From NCBI GenBank assembly GCA_003762615.1, contig RIAZ01000017.1, positions 36,658 through 100,657 on the forward strand: a stretch of DNA of 64,000 nucleotides. Direction: 5' to 3'. The DNA is from Muribaculaceae bacterium Isolate-037 (Harlan). GTDB lineage: Bacteria > Bacteroidota > Bacteroidia > Bacteroidales > Muribaculaceae. Numbering within the stretch: the first letter of the stretch is position 1; every line of letters starts with the position of its first letter. Both the position numbers and the translations under genes were made by a program. The notes beneath the pieces were generated by a model. It had not been told where the DNA came from. It worked only from the letters and a program-made list of their open reading frames with translations, and searched no databases. This document shows positions 50,458 through 59,003 of the stretch, one piece after another.

Positions 50458-50857
50458 GCCGGCGGCTATTTTGCCGCTCGGTAACGGTGCCTTCCACTAT
50501 AACTACAACGTGAAGGCCCGCACACAGGAAACAGAACCCGCACCCCAGGCCGACGAAGGCAACCCCGAAGGAGTGGAAACCGCCGTAATGGTGGAATCGC
50601 CCCGAATTGTCTACGACTACGACACCGTGGAAGTGTGGGGCAACCCGAACTATAAAGAGATAGTCCGCGCCGTCATCCGCGCCGAAGTTTCGGAAACGGA
50701 AGAGTTCGGACTGATTAACGACTACAACGCCGCCCGCGCCGGACTTTTAGAGGAAGCCGAAGCCAAGGAAGCCGAAGAACGCTATACCGCGCATCTTCGC
50801 CGCGTCGCCGAGATTAAGGCGATGGTTAAGGTAGACCTCACCGGGGCCGGGTACTAA
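50435..50857 (+). CDS. Hypothetical protein (140 aa) after the RT
   Basis: 140 residues. The N-terminal RPAAILPLGNGAFHYNYNVK is followed by a Pro/Glu-rich linker, then VYDYDTVEVWGNPNYKEIVRAVIRAEVSETEEFGLINDYNAA and a charged helix. Such proteins are frequent in Bacteroidales prophages near the tail/DGR region. It starts inside the RT end, so it is translationally coupled. It may be a tail or structural accessory protein; no function is known. Confidence 0.55.
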   Translation: MKSNSDVRPAAILPLGNGAFHYNYNVKARTQETEPAPQADEGNPEGVETAVMVESPRIVYDYDTVEVWGNPNYKEIVRAVIRAEVSETEEFGLINDYNAARAGLLEEAEAKEAEERYTAHLRRVAEIKAMVKVDLTGAGY

Positions 50858-50872
50858 CCAACCTATACAACG

Positions 50873-51478
50873 ATGGAGTATTTACCCGAAATAATTAGCG
50901 CGTTGGCTGTGATTATTACCGCGTGGTTCAGTTACAACCAATACGCAAAAAATAAACTTACCGACTTGAAGGTAGAGCAGATGCAGCGCGACAACGAAGT
51001 AAAGCGTAAGCGGCGTTCCGACAATTCGGCGTTAGTCCACGGCGAATTGTGGGAAATACTTCACGAACTTAAAGCCGACCGGGTTTATATAGTTCAGCCG
51101 CACCCATTAGGCAACGAAAGCATGGTAAGCATCTACTTTGAAAGCAAGCGTAAAGGAGTGGAGAGCATGAAGCCACGTATTCAAAACCTAAAAATGTGCG
51201 ACGTAGCGAAGTTTTGCGCCGACCTTACTAAAAACTTGTTTATGTTCATAACCGACATAGACAACCAAGTAACCGACCGCTACGCAAAATCTTTACTTTC
51301 GTCGTGTGGCACGGAGCAAGTAATAATAAAGCGACTTTCCGATAATTCTCACGATTGGGTAGGCTCAATTTTTTGCGAGTTTACCCACGGGCAGAAGATA
51401 GACGAAGCCGAAGCCCGCGCCATTCTTCACGAAGCCGCTATGAATATTCAGTACATTCTGCCCGCCTTCATTGACTAA
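50873..51478 (+). CDS. Membrane-anchored protein near the lysis genes (201 aa)
   Basis: 201 residues. One N-terminal membrane helix (IISALAVIITAWFSYNQYAK) is followed by a basic coiled coil (LTDLKVEQMQRDNEVKRKRR) and a soluble domain of ~140 residues (HGELWEILHELKADRVYIVQPHPLGNESMVSIYFESKRKGVESM). It lies directly before the endolysin. Its position and single anchor invite a holin or lysis-control role, but the soluble domain is larger than in typical holins. Confidence 0.55.
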   Translation: MEYLPEIISALAVIITAWFSYNQYAKNKLTDLKVEQMQRDNEVKRKRRSDNSALVHGELWEILHELKADRVYIVQPHPLGNESMVSIYFESKRKGVESMKPRIQNLKMCDVAKFCADLTKNLFMFITDIDNQVTDRYAKSLLSSCGTEQVIIKRLSDNSHDWVGSIFCEFTHGQKIDEAEARAILHEAAMNIQYILPAFID

Positions 51479-51494
51479 CCAATATTAACACAGC

Positions 51495-52067
51495 ATGGCA
51501 AATTTAGCAATTTTAGCCCCCTTCATTTTGTCGCACGAAGGCGGGTTTGTAAACGACCCCTTAGACCGGGGCGGAGCGACCAACAAAGGCGTTACTATTG
51601 CGACGTGGCGACAAGTTGGCTACGACAAGGACGGCGACGGCGACATCGACGTAGACGACCTCAAGAAGATAACCGACACTGACGCGGTGGAGCGTGTTAT
51701 GCGTCCCCACTATTGGAACCGGTGGAAAGCCGACCGCATTACTTCGCAGTCCGTCGCTAACATTGTCGTCGATTGGGTATGGGCTTCCGGCAAGCACGGA
51801 ATAACCAAAGTTCAGGCCCTTCTCGGCGTGAAGGTGGACGGCATTGTAGGCGACAAGACCTTAGCCGCCCTTAACGCACAGCCGCCCCGCGTCCTGTTCG
51901 ACAAGATTAAGGCCGCCCGCGTCGCCTTCATTGAAGGCATCATAGCCGCCAACCCTTCACAAAACCGGTTTAGGAAGGGATGGCTTAACCGCCTTAACCG
52001 TATTCAGTACGGAAGCCTTACCCACAACACGAACCCCGCTAAAAAAGTAACCTTCCCCGACGTATGA
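51495..52067 (+). CDS. GH108 endolysin (N-acetylmuramidase)
   Basis: 190 residues. [25 protein letters not shown] holds the GH108 catalytic Glu15 in the EGG motif. [31 protein letters not shown] and [16 protein letters not shown] (a peptidoglycan-binding-like helix pair) follow. A calcium-loop-like insert, [13 protein letters not shown] (residues ~47-59), is present. There is no signal peptide, so release needs a holin or spanin system. It overlaps the next gene by 4 bases. Confidence 0.92.
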   Translation: MANLAILAPFILSHEGGFVNDPLDRGGATNKGVTIATWRQVGYDKDGDGDIDVDDLKKITDTDAVERVMRPHYWNRWKADRITSQSVANIVVDWVWASGKHGITKVQALLGVKVDGIVGDKTLAALNAQPPRVLFDKIKAARVAFIEGIIAANPSQNRFRKGWLNRLNRIQYGSLTHNTNPAKKVTFPDV

Positions 52068-52681
52068 CACGAATAGCCATTTTCCTAATAGCCGCCGTCG
52101 CCTTCTTCCTTTCCGGCTGTTCCACCACCCGGAAGACAACGGCGACCGAAACCCAGGCCGAAGCGCAGCTTACAGCGACGACCGCCGGACAGCAGCACAC
52201 CGAAGCCACAGGGCAGACCGCAATAATTACCAACGTGCAGACCGACGAGAAGAAGAACGTAGTTATAGACTTCGCCAAAGTGGAATTTTACCCCGGCGAA
52301 GTTCCTACGCTTCCTTCCGACAGCACCGCCCCCGATTGGCTTAACGCGATAGTTCCGGGCGGATCCATTGAGGACGGCACGAAGGCGAAGCCCCCCAACG
52401 TGAAAAGTATCACTACGGGCCGGGCAGTCATTAACGGCGAAAAGAACGAGAGCCGGGCGACCGAAGCCACAGCCCAAGCGACCGCCACCGAGGACACCGC
52501 AATAAAAGCCGACGTTTCGGCGGCCCAACAGGAAGCCACCGAAACCAAGACCGAGGAAAAGCCGAAGTTTACTTTTTGGGATTGGCTATATTTGGCAGTC
52601 GTCGGCGCGTTCGGTATATACGCAATAATTTGGGGCGTGAAGACAGTGATAAAGATGCACCGCGCAGCCAAGAACCATTAA
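52064..52681 (+). CDS. Probable unimolecular spanin (u-spanin)
   Basis: 205 residues. The N terminus is a lipoprotein signal ending FFLSGC, with lipidated Cys19. A long periplasmic region rich in Thr/Ala/Glu follows (~residues 20-170). The C terminus is a membrane helix ([25 protein letters not shown]) with a short basic tail. Lipid anchor at one end and inner-membrane helix at the other is the u-spanin layout (T1 gp11-type). It overlaps the endolysin stop (ATGA), and no separate Rz/Rz1 pair is present. Confidence 0.7.
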   Translation: MTRIAIFLIAAVAFFLSGCSTTRKTTATETQAEAQLTATTAGQQHTEATGQTAIITNVQTDEKKNVVIDFAKVEFYPGEVPTLPSDSTAPDWLNAIVPGGSIEDGTKAKPPNVKSITTGRAVINGEKNESRATEATAQATATEDTAIKADVSAAQQEATETKTEEKPKFTFWDWLYLAVVGAFGIYAIIWGVKTVIKMHRAAKNH

Positions 52682-52686
52682 ACGAG

Positions 52687-52715
52687 AGCCGGAAGCCGGG
52701 CGGGGGCTTCCGGCT
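52687..52715 (+). terminator. Terminator of the lysis operon
   Basis: AGCCGGAAGCC (52687-52697) pairs with GGCTTCCGGCT (52705-52715), 7-base loop. It is followed by TCATTATT. Confidence 0.75.
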
Positions 52716-52744
52716 TCATTATTGGCACCCGGATATAAGAAAAA

Positions 52745-52790
52745 TACCCGAAAAAGTTCGTTTTTGGGTACTTATTCGGGTACTTATTCG
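52745..52790. other. Putative integrase arm-type sites, right end
   Basis: CGGGTACTTATTCGGGTACTT-like direct repeats at about 52763-52790 plus an inverted copy TACCCGAAAAAG at 52745-52756. They mirror the left-end repeat at 6549-6570. Confidence 0.5.
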
Positions 52791-52816
52791 CTAAAACATT
52801 GATTTTCAATGTTAGA

Positions 52817-52830
52817 AGCGGAGAGAGAGG
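52817..52830. other. attR core within tRNA-Ser
   Basis: AGCGGAGAGAGAGG, identical to the left core at 6417-6430. It coincides with the tRNA 3' acceptor end. Confidence 0.8.
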
Positions 52831-52903
52831 GATTCGAACCCCCGGAGGTGTGACCCTCAACGGTTTTCAAGACCGCCGCAATCGACCACTCTGCCATCTC
52901 TCC
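52819..52903 (-). tRNA. tRNA-Ser (UGA)
   Basis: A full cloverleaf on the minus strand. The acceptor GGAGAGA pairs with TCTCTCC, the D-arm region is GGCAGAGTGGTCGATTGCGGC, the anticodon stem GGT/ACC holds loop CT-TGA-AA, a long variable arm follows as required for a class II tRNA, and the T-loop is TTCGAAT. CCA is not encoded. The 3' end faces the prophage and carries attR; the gene remains complete after integration. Confidence 0.95.
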
Positions 52904-53062
52904 TTGCATCCAAGTCAGTTACGGCTTCGCACCGTTCCCGCTCTTTTGCGAGTGCAAAGTTAGAGCTTTTTTTTTGTTTGTGCAAATTTTTTGTGGGATT
53001 TTTTTGACTAATTTTGTGCTTTATTTGTAATTAATTGGGAAATAAGATATTGTGGTAGATAG

Positions 53063-53218
53063 TTAAAGGATGCCGTGGTAGCCGGGTTTGAGGAAGGATT
53101 TGAATTTAGCGACGGAGGTGTTGATGATCAGGTCGTCGGGAAATTCGGTCTCGTGAAGGAGGGTGGGTAGGTATTCGTAGTTGGCTATGTCGAATGATAT
53201 ATGGGCATCGCTGCCAAG
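53063..53218 (-). pseudogene. 3' fragment of a PHP-domain phosphatase gene
   Basis: The minus strand codes for LGSDAHISFDIANYEYLPTL then EFPDDLIINTSVAKF and KPGYHGIL before TAA at 53063-53065. The GSDAH motif is the end of the PHP (polymerase and histidinol phosphatase) domain. The frame meets a stop just beyond LGSDAH at ~53219, where the IS110 element begins, and no 5' part is found on the far side of the element. Confidence 0.75.
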
Positions 53219-53229
53219 TATCTATTAGT

Positions 53230-53472
53230 TTTGCATTCGCAAAGAAAATACTATCTTTGTAGATACAAATATTAAAAAATTTAACAAAAAAGGAAGAACC
53301 TCCTAATGTCGCGTTAGCCTAAGCCAAGAGCTAGATAAAATCTTATCCGTGTTTCAGGTACGACATTATTTCCCAAACTAAAGCCAGAGAGTAATTTAAA
53401 GATGTCAATTACTTATTTTATTATCATAGTATTGGCCGTTTGGAATTGGAGATTCCTTCCAAATAATAAAAT
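53230..53472 (+). ncRNA. IS110 leader with promoter, candidate bridge RNA
   Basis: About 240 bases of non-coding leader. TTTG (53230-53233), 18 bases, then TATCTTTG (53252-53259) form a good Bacteroides promoter near the element end. IS110-type elements carry a structured bridge RNA in the non-coding end upstream of the recombinase. Its guide loops cannot be assigned by eye. Confidence 0.45.
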
Positions 53473-54465
53473 ATGGTACAAATTTACGGAATAGATCTGG
53501 CATCTGAAAAATTTGATGTCAATTTCTTAAATGAAAATGGACGTGTGTGTCATAAAATAGTAAGGAACACACGTAACCAGATTGAGAAGTTCCTGGAGAC
53601 TCTCCCCGATAATGCCTGGTTAGTTGCGGAGTACACAGGCGTGTATGGCGATCTCCTGTTGTATCTCGCAAATATCCATGGAGTGAGGATTTCATATGTC
53701 CCGGGCTATGAGATAAAGCACAGTAGCGGACTGGTAAAAGGGAAGAGTGACAGTAATGACGCTGCATTGATTCGGGAGTATGGGGAACGTTATATCGATA
53801 AACTGACTGTAACAGGGTTCCCGTCAGAATCAATCTACAAACTTAAAGAACTGTACTCAACGCGCCGGTTGCTTGTCCAACAACGTAAACAGCTGTACAC
53901 TATACTGTCCGGAGATAAACATCGCCCCATGCAGTGTGAGGTTGCCGTCAGGATCAAGGAACAGATGGTGGCAGAGCTGGATAAGGCTTTGTCCAATATC
54001 GAACAAGAGATGCAGAAGTTGATAGACAATGATGAGAGCCTGAGGAAGAGCGCCGAGATTGCATGTAGCGTGCCCGGCATAGGGAAGGTTACTGCAACGG
54101 AACTCATCATAAAGACCGACAATTTCAAGCGCGTTGCCACTGCACGTAAATGCGCATCTTTGGCAGGTATTGCCCCCTTCCCGAACGCTACGGGAAAATC
54201 TGATAAAGGCAATCACGTCTCCAGATTCGGAGACAAGGAACTGAAGACGTTATTGTTCATGTGCGCCCAGTCTGCCGCCACATATTTTGAGAAAATGCAT
54301 GTCTACAAGATGAAAAAATTAGAAGTGGAGAAGAAGCACTTCTTTATCGTGATGAACAATATTGCCAACCGTCTGCTGAAGATACTCTATGCCTTGATAA
54401 GGACGGGGAAGACATACGATCCTCTATACATATCAAGAGATCCAAGATTAAAATTGCAGAAATAA
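53473..54465 (+). CDS. IS110-family transposase (DEDD recombinase)
   Basis: 330 residues of normal length. The N-terminal RuvC-like DEDD part has IYGIDLASEKFDVNFL (Asp8), WLVAEYTGVYG (Glu) and KSDSNDAALIREYG (paired Asp). The C-terminal Tnp2-like part has SVPGIGKVTATELIIKTDNF then RKCASLAGIAPFPNATGKS with its nucleophilic Ser, and GDKELKTLLFMCAQSAATY. The gene is intact. Base usage is unlike the GC-rich prophage. Confidence 0.93.
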   Translation: MVQIYGIDLASEKFDVNFLNENGRVCHKIVRNTRNQIEKFLETLPDNAWLVAEYTGVYGDLLLYLANIHGVRISYVPGYEIKHSSGLVKGKSDSNDAALIREYGERYIDKLTVTGFPSESIYKLKELYSTRRLLVQQRKQLYTILSGDKHRPMQCEVAVRIKEQMVAELDKALSNIEQEMQKLIDNDESLRKSAEIACSVPGIGKVTATELIIKTDNFKRVATARKCASLAGIAPFPNATGKSDKGNHVSRFGDKELKTLLFMCAQSAATYFEKMHVYKMKKLEVEKKHFFIVMNNIANRLLKILYALIRTGKTYDPLYISRDPRLKLQK

Positions 54466-54638
54466 TTATCAAATACATGTATTTATAAATTTTAACATAA
54501 TATTCCTACAATTTTAACACTTGAGTCCTTGGTGATATCAGAGTAAACACAGAGTTTTATTGTAATGAAGTGACTTGAATCCAAATAATTTATGAAAAAA
54601 AACGTTTTATAAATAATCACTTATATATAATCAATAGT

Positions 54639-54854
54639 ATGGATAAGTATCGTATACCATATCTGAATATGATTGTCCGTAAGTTTGCGGAACGTTATTC
54701 TTTGACGCTTCAGAATGCGTTTGAATATCTGTTAAAATTTGGTGGAATGAAGTATCTAATTGATTTTTACGAAATTGAACATACTCTACCAATAGAGGAT
54801 ACATTAGACGAATTAGCTGCAACTTGTTGCGATGCAGGAGGGTCGATAAAATAA
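54639..54854 (+). CDS. DUF3791-like protein (putative antitoxin)
   Basis: 71 residues: IPYLNMIVRKFAERYSLTLQNAFEYLLKFGGMKYLIDFYEIEHTLPIEDTLDELAATC. This matches the small helical DUF3791 family that accompanies DUF3990 genes. Its stop overlaps the start of the next gene by one base (TAATG). In toxin-antitoxin order it would be the antitoxin. AT-rich and out of keeping with its neighbours. Confidence 0.7.
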   Translation: MDKYRIPYLNMIVRKFAERYSLTLQNAFEYLLKFGGMKYLIDFYEIEHTLPIEDTLDELAATCCDAGGSIK

Positions 54855-55351
54855 TGATATTGTATCATGGTACAAATATGTATTTTGATAAAATTGATTT
54901 ATCAAAATGTATGCCATATAAAGATTTTGGACAAGGTTTTTATCTGACTAATATCCGGGAACAGGCTTACGATATGGCAAAAAGAAAAAGTCGTCGATTT
55001 GGTAATCCAATTATACACACATATCAAATTGATGATATGATTTTACAAGGCGAAGGCGATTGTAAAGTCCTTAAGTTTGAAGAACCTAATGAAGAATGGG
55101 CTGAATTTATTCTCTCAAACAGAGAACAAACAAATCCACCTTTTGAGCATTCTTATGATATTGTAATTGGTCCTGTGGCTGATGATGGAGTGGCATATAT
55201 TTTAAACCGTTATCTGGAGGGATCTTTTTCAATGGAAGATGTTGTAAAAGGATTACGATATTCAAAACTTAATAACCAAATATTTTTTGGTACATATAAA
55301 GCAATCAAACATTTATATAGAATAGATTATGACAAAATTACAACAACATAA
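54854..55351 (+). CDS. DUF3990 protein, PARP-like ADP-ribosyltransferase fold (putative toxin)
   Basis: 165 residues from ATG 54854. LYHGTNMYFDKIDLSKCMPYKDFGQGFYLTNIREQAYDMAKRK has the HGT and FGxGFYL patterns of PARP/ART-type ADP-ribosyltransferases (first His and the Tyr of the H-Y-E class). The C-terminal VIGPVADDGVAYILNRYLEG region could supply the acidic residue. A longer frame from 54824 overlaps the upstream gene and is less likely. It sits between two small helical genes, so a toxin with antitoxin or regulator is the best reading. Confidence 0.72.
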   Translation: MILYHGTNMYFDKIDLSKCMPYKDFGQGFYLTNIREQAYDMAKRKSRRFGNPIIHTYQIDDMILQGEGDCKVLKFEEPNEEWAEFILSNREQTNPPFEHSYDIVIGPVADDGVAYILNRYLEGSFSMEDVVKGLRYSKLNNQIFFGTYKAIKHLYRIDYDKITTT

Positions 55352-55559
55352 ATTCCTTGCATCAAACATTATTGATAATCTTGTAAAAAATGTCATGCAT
55401 GATAAGGAGTGTGATATATTGACGGCAATGAAACGGGTATATCAATCACCTGTTGTAAATTGGCTTCAAGACAATGATGATGACCTTACTTCTCAAAGTT
55501 CGGCGTATGCATACGAATTACTGAAGCGTTATCCAACTAAGGAATCAATCATGGAGTAA
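55329..55559 (+). CDS. Third gene of the DUF3791/DUF3990 cassette (76 aa)
   Basis: 76 residues, helical (HKFLASNIIDNLVKNVMHDKECDILTAMKRVYQSPVVNWLQDND ... YAYELLKRY). Overlaps the DUF3990 gene by 23 bases, so it is co-translated. It resembles a second small DUF3791-type protein loosely but not enough to name it. It may be the antitoxin proper or a regulator. Confidence 0.6.
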   Translation: MTKLQQHKFLASNIIDNLVKNVMHDKECDILTAMKRVYQSPVVNWLQDNDDDLTSQSSAYAYELLKRYPTKESIME

Positions 55560-55570
55560 TCTCGTGCAAA

Positions 55571-55652
55571 TTTAACCACGAAGAACGCGGAGAACACGAA
55601 GTTTTCTGCATAAACAAAATTCTCCGTGATCTCCGCGCTCTCTGCGGTTTAA
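55571..55652. repeat. Bacteroidales-type palindromic intergenic repeat
   Basis: TTTAACCACGAAGAACGCGG (from 55571) and its partner ending CTCTGCGGTTTAA (to 55652) form a ~31-bp imperfect inverted repeat. Such ACCGCAGAGA-type palindromes lie between Bacteroidales genes. It may end both the toxin cassette and the P-type ATPase gene. Confidence 0.6.
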
Positions 55653-55661
55653 TTTCACACA

Positions 55662-55695
55662 CGCGTTATACGGTGTATTCGCGTTATGCGGTGTA
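55662..55695. repeat. Tandem 18-base repeat
   Basis: CGCGTTATACGGTGTA (55662-55677) and CGCGTTATGCGGTGTA (55680-55695) lie just downstream of the ATPase stop. Confidence 0.55.
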
Positions 55696-55700
55696 GGTGG

Positions 55701-58367
55701 TTACTTCTTGAAGAGGCGGATCAACTCACCTATCCAGAGCACTACTGAGGTGGAGGCGATGATCCACACCCAGTCCATGAACTTCAACGGTGTCACATTG
55801 AAGAACTCACCACCAAGCTCAACAATGAATACCTGTCCGATAAGTATTATCAACGCAATCATCGCAAAACCGCGGCATCCCTTGAAATGGAAGGCAGAAC
55901 GTCCGGTCATAAACGCACGTGCATTAAACATGTTCCAGAACTGAAGGAATACGAAGATCGTGAAGAACAGACTCAACTCATACGGAGTGAGCGAATCACG
56001 CGCTCCAAGCTGAAGTCCGCAAAGCTGACTCATGGAGGTGATGTCGGAATGTTCGAAGATATATAGCAGACCGAGCAACACGGCAAAGAACAGACCTCCG
56101 ACACTGATGATCGACGTCCACATGCTGCGCGATATGATAAACGCATTACGGTCGCGCGGTTTGTCACGCATTACGCTCTCCGACGGCGGAAGCGACGCGA
56201 GTGCCATAGCCGCAAATGTATCCATGATTAGGTTCACCCACAGCATCTGAGTGACCGTAAGCGGTGACTCAGTACCCATGAACGCACCGGCAAGCACGAT
56301 AAGACACGCCGCCACGTTGACTGTCATCTGGAACAGTATGAAACGTTGTATATTTTGGAACAGTGAACGTCCCCACATCACGGCACGTCCAATCGACGAG
56401 AATGAGTTATCGACGATTGTGATGTCGGATGCCTCCTTAGCCACAGATGTGCCGTCGCCCATCGACAGACCCACATGGGCTGCCTTCAACGCCGGGGCGT
56501 CGTTGGTGCCGTCGCCGGTCACCGCCACTACCTGATTGTTTGCCTGAAGAGCCTCCACGAGACGCTTCTTGTCAGTAGGACGCGCACGCGCTATAATCTT
56601 GAAATCGCCCACGCGCTTACGAAGTTCACCCTCGGAAAGCTCCGCAAATTCCGGACCTGTGATTACACATTCCTTACCATCCGACTCAGTGATGAGCCCG
56701 ATCTGACGACCGATCTCACGTGCCGTGGCAGGTGTGTCACCAGTCACAATCTTCACGTTGATACCTGCATCGAGACACTCCTTCACAGCCGCCGGGACAT
56801 CCGCACGCACGGGATCGGAGATAGCCACGATACCCTCAAACGTGAGGTTGTCGGCATTGACCTTACCATTCTCTATCACGCCATCAACCGACGCAAGTTC
56901 CTGATAGGCGAAACCGAGTGTACGCATAGCCTGATTCTGATATACAAGAAGCTGCTTGGCTATCTCATCCCTCGAAACGTTGCCAGCCACATTCTTACAG
57001 AGTCCAAGCACAATCTCCGGCGCACCCTTGACGTAAAGCATCGGTTTACCTGTAACGGCTGACTTGACAATTGTAGCCATGAACTTACGCTCCGTAGTAA
57101 ACGGAAGCTCTTCCAGACGCGGAGCCGCAGCCTTTATCTCATCGTAGTTCTTCCCGGCAGCATTGAGCCAGAGAAGAAGCGCACCCTCGGTGGGATTACC
57201 AAGAGCCTTAGGTTTGCTACCGGAGAAGTCGAGAGTGGCAGTAGAGTTTACGGCTATACCCTCCTCAATGATAGCCTGTGGGGTGTCGCCGTAGAAATTA
57301 GCCTCAGCCACCTGCATCTGGTTCTGCGTAAGCGTACCGGTCTTATCAGTACATATCACCGTAGTCGCACCCATCGTCTCGCAGGCGTGCATCTTGCGCA
57401 CAAGGTTATTGGTCTTGAGCATACGGCGCATGGAGTAAGCAAGCGAGAGAGTGACAGCCATAGGAAGACCCTCCGGCACAGCCACAACCACCAGCGTCAC
57501 GGCTATCATGATGCTCTGAAGCAGGTAGGCACCGAAATCTACTGTGAAGAAACCTCCTGTCTCTGCAAAATGAGGATCAAAGTAATACATCACGCAACGC
57601 CCCACCACAATCAGTGCGGCTATCGCATAGCTCACCTTACTGATGAGATCACCCAGACCGTCAAGCTGCTCGTTGAGCGGAGTCTTTACGCTGTCGTCGA
57701 TCTGTGCCTCTTCAAACACCTTGCCATTCTCCGTGGCATCACCCACCTTATCCACAATGAAGATGCCATGACCCTCCATCACCTTTGTGCCGCGTAGCAC
57801 GTAGTTGCTCTTATAGGTGGCATCCGGATCAAAATCATTCGGGTCGATGGTCTTGTGACAGGCAGGTTCGCCGGTGAGAGTCGATTCATCCACCGTGAGA
57901 GTCACCGCCTCCACCAATGTGCCGTCAGCCGGAATCTCATCACCTGTGGAGAGATATACCACATCACCCACAACCACGTCCTTCTTGGGAATCTCTATGG
58001 TGGTTGAGTTACGCAGCACGCGCACCGGCTCGTCATCATTCACCTGATTGAGCAGAGAGAACTCCTTGTCAGCCTTCAATTCGAATATGAATGCCAGCCC
58101 GGTGGCAAGCAATATGGCAATGAATATGCCGATAGGTTCGAAGAATACTCCGGCATCCTTTCCTAATCCGAAATATTCATAACATGAGATACCGATCGAC
58201 AATGCTCCCGCCACAAGCAGGATTATTATCAACGGGTCTCCGAATTTCTCAAGAAATTTCTTAAACAAAGAATCTTTCTTGGGTGGCGTCAGAATATTGG
58301 CACCATTCTTTTCTCGGCTCTGTGCCACTTGGGCATCGGTCAAGCCTGTCAGATGATTTGTCTGCAT
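55701..58367 (-). CDS. Calcium-transporting P-type ATPase (PMCA/IIB type)
   Basis: 888 residues. The phosphorylation motif is CTDKTGTLTQNQM with Asp341. The TGE actuator motif (LTGEPACHKTI), KGAPEIVL, and TGDGTNDAPALKAAHVG (hinge DGxxND) are all present. Transmembrane helices at the N terminus, middle (ALIVVGRCVMYYF ... AVPEGLPMAV, the PEGLP motif of Ca pumps) and C terminus (LMWVNLIMDTFAAMALA) complete the fold. PEGL and the C-terminal NLIMDT favour calcium. Host gene. Confidence 0.93.
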   Translation of the reverse strand: MQTNHLTGLTDAQVAQSREKNGANILTPPKKDSLFKKFLEKFGDPLIIILLVAGALSIGISCYEYFGLGKDAGVFFEPIGIFIAILLATGLAFIFELKADKEFSLLNQVNDDEPVRVLRNSTTIEIPKKDVVVGDVVYLSTGDEIPADGTLVEAVTLTVDESTLTGEPACHKTIDPNDFDPDATYKSNYVLRGTKVMEGHGIFIVDKVGDATENGKVFEEAQIDDSVKTPLNEQLDGLGDLISKVSYAIAALIVVGRCVMYYFDPHFAETGGFFTVDFGAYLLQSIMIAVTLVVVAVPEGLPMAVTLSLAYSMRRMLKTNNLVRKMHACETMGATTVICTDKTGTLTQNQMQVAEANFYGDTPQAIIEEGIAVNSTATLDFSGSKPKALGNPTEGALLLWLNAAGKNYDEIKAAAPRLEELPFTTERKFMATIVKSAVTGKPMLYVKGAPEIVLGLCKNVAGNVSRDEIAKQLLVYQNQAMRTLGFAYQELASVDGVIENGKVNADNLTFEGIVAISDPVRADVPAAVKECLDAGINVKIVTGDTPATAREIGRQIGLITESDGKECVITGPEFAELSEGELRKRVGDFKIIARARPTDKKRLVEALQANNQVVAVTGDGTNDAPALKAAHVGLSMGDGTSVAKEASDITIVDNSFSSIGRAVMWGRSLFQNIQRFILFQMTVNVAACLIVLAGAFMGTESPLTVTQMLWVNLIMDTFAAMALASLPPSESVMRDKPRDRNAFIISRSMWTSIISVGGLFFAVLLGLLYIFEHSDITSMSQLCGLQLGARDSLTPYELSLFFTIFVFLQFWNMFNARAFMTGRSAFHFKGCRGFAMIALIILIGQVFIVELGGEFFNVTPLKFMDWVWIIASTSVVLWIGELIRLFKK

Positions 58368-58429
58368 ATAGTTTATATTTTTGCTTTTGGTTGCTTTTTG
58401 AAAGATTACCTATTGATGTTGTCTAAACT

Positions 58430-58864
58430 TCATTCCTTTGGCAACGACAATCCCCTTGTCGACTCCAATATGGGCAAGTTAGCCTCAGTAGGCACGTAGA
58501 TGACTGTCTTGTCGCTGAGGTCAGACTGCTGGCGCACCCAGAGATACTGTATGTAGGTCGGCGTGATTGAGCCGTTCTCTATGCGGATCGCTTCCGCCGC
58601 ACCCTTCGCACGCTCTATCTCCGCCTGTGCGTTGAGTTTCTCCGCCTCAAGGTTGGCTCGCGCCTCCTCTATCTTGATCTTACGGTTCTGCTCCGCCTTG
58701 GCAAACTCTGCCTTACCCTCCATCTCCTGCGACCAGACATTATACCACGGACGGATAAATGCCATTGCTACTATCACGAAAACCACTCCCGCGATTCCCC
58801 AAATAATACCTTTCGTCACCTGTGTCGGGACGTTCACATTGTTATTGCTGTTATACATACTCAA
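58430..58864 (-). CDS. Membrane protein with coiled coil, SPFH-like tail (144 aa)
   Basis: 144 residues. One N-terminal membrane helix (IIWGIAGVVFVIVAMAFI) is followed by a coiled coil (KAEFAKAEQNRKIKIEEARANLEAEKLNAQAEIERAKGAAEAIRI) and TPTYIQYLWVRQQSDLSDKTVIYVPTEANLPILE. The second half resembles the C-terminal part of prohibitin/SPFH proteins without the SPFH domain itself. It lies 62 bases upstream of the ATPase in the same direction. It may be a scaffold for that pump. Confidence 0.7.
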   Translation of the reverse strand: MSMYNSNNNVNVPTQVTKGIIWGIAGVVFVIVAMAFIRPWYNVWSQEMEGKAEFAKAEQNRKIKIEEARANLEAEKLNAQAEIERAKGAAEAIRIENGSITPTYIQYLWVRQQSDLSDKTVIYVPTEANLPILESTRGLSLPKE

Positions 58865-59003
58865 TTTTTATAGGTTAATACTCTTCAATAAGCGAATTTC
58901 GCTATTTTTACGATATGAACACGTATTTTTGCAACATATTCATTCTTTTAAACGATATTCACGTCATTATGGTTGCAACATTGCAACCCTCTTATGCTCC
59001 ATA

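Larger units (their letters stand above)
6417..52830. mobile_element. Siphovirus-like prophage in tRNA-Ser with DGR
   Basis: The boundaries are set by the 14-bp direct repeat AGCGGAGAGAGAGG at 6417-6430 and 52817-52830. The right copy is the 3' end of an intact tRNA-Ser, the left a remnant. Inside are an integrase at one end, lysogeny genes, a replication/recombination module, terminases, portal, capsid, tail, tape measure, a DGR and lysis genes in the usual order. Similar arm-like repeats (CGGGTACTT) occur near both ends. One early gene is interrupted by a stop codon, but no structural gene looks lost, so it may be inducible. Confidence 0.9.
53219..54510 (+). mobile_element. IS110-family insertion element (ends approximate)
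   Basis: The left end is set by the break in the PHP gene at about 53219; the right end is not visible and is placed arbitrarily within the AT-rich DNA after the transposase. IS110 elements lack typical terminal inverted repeats, so the ends need comparison with other copies. Confidence 0.6.
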
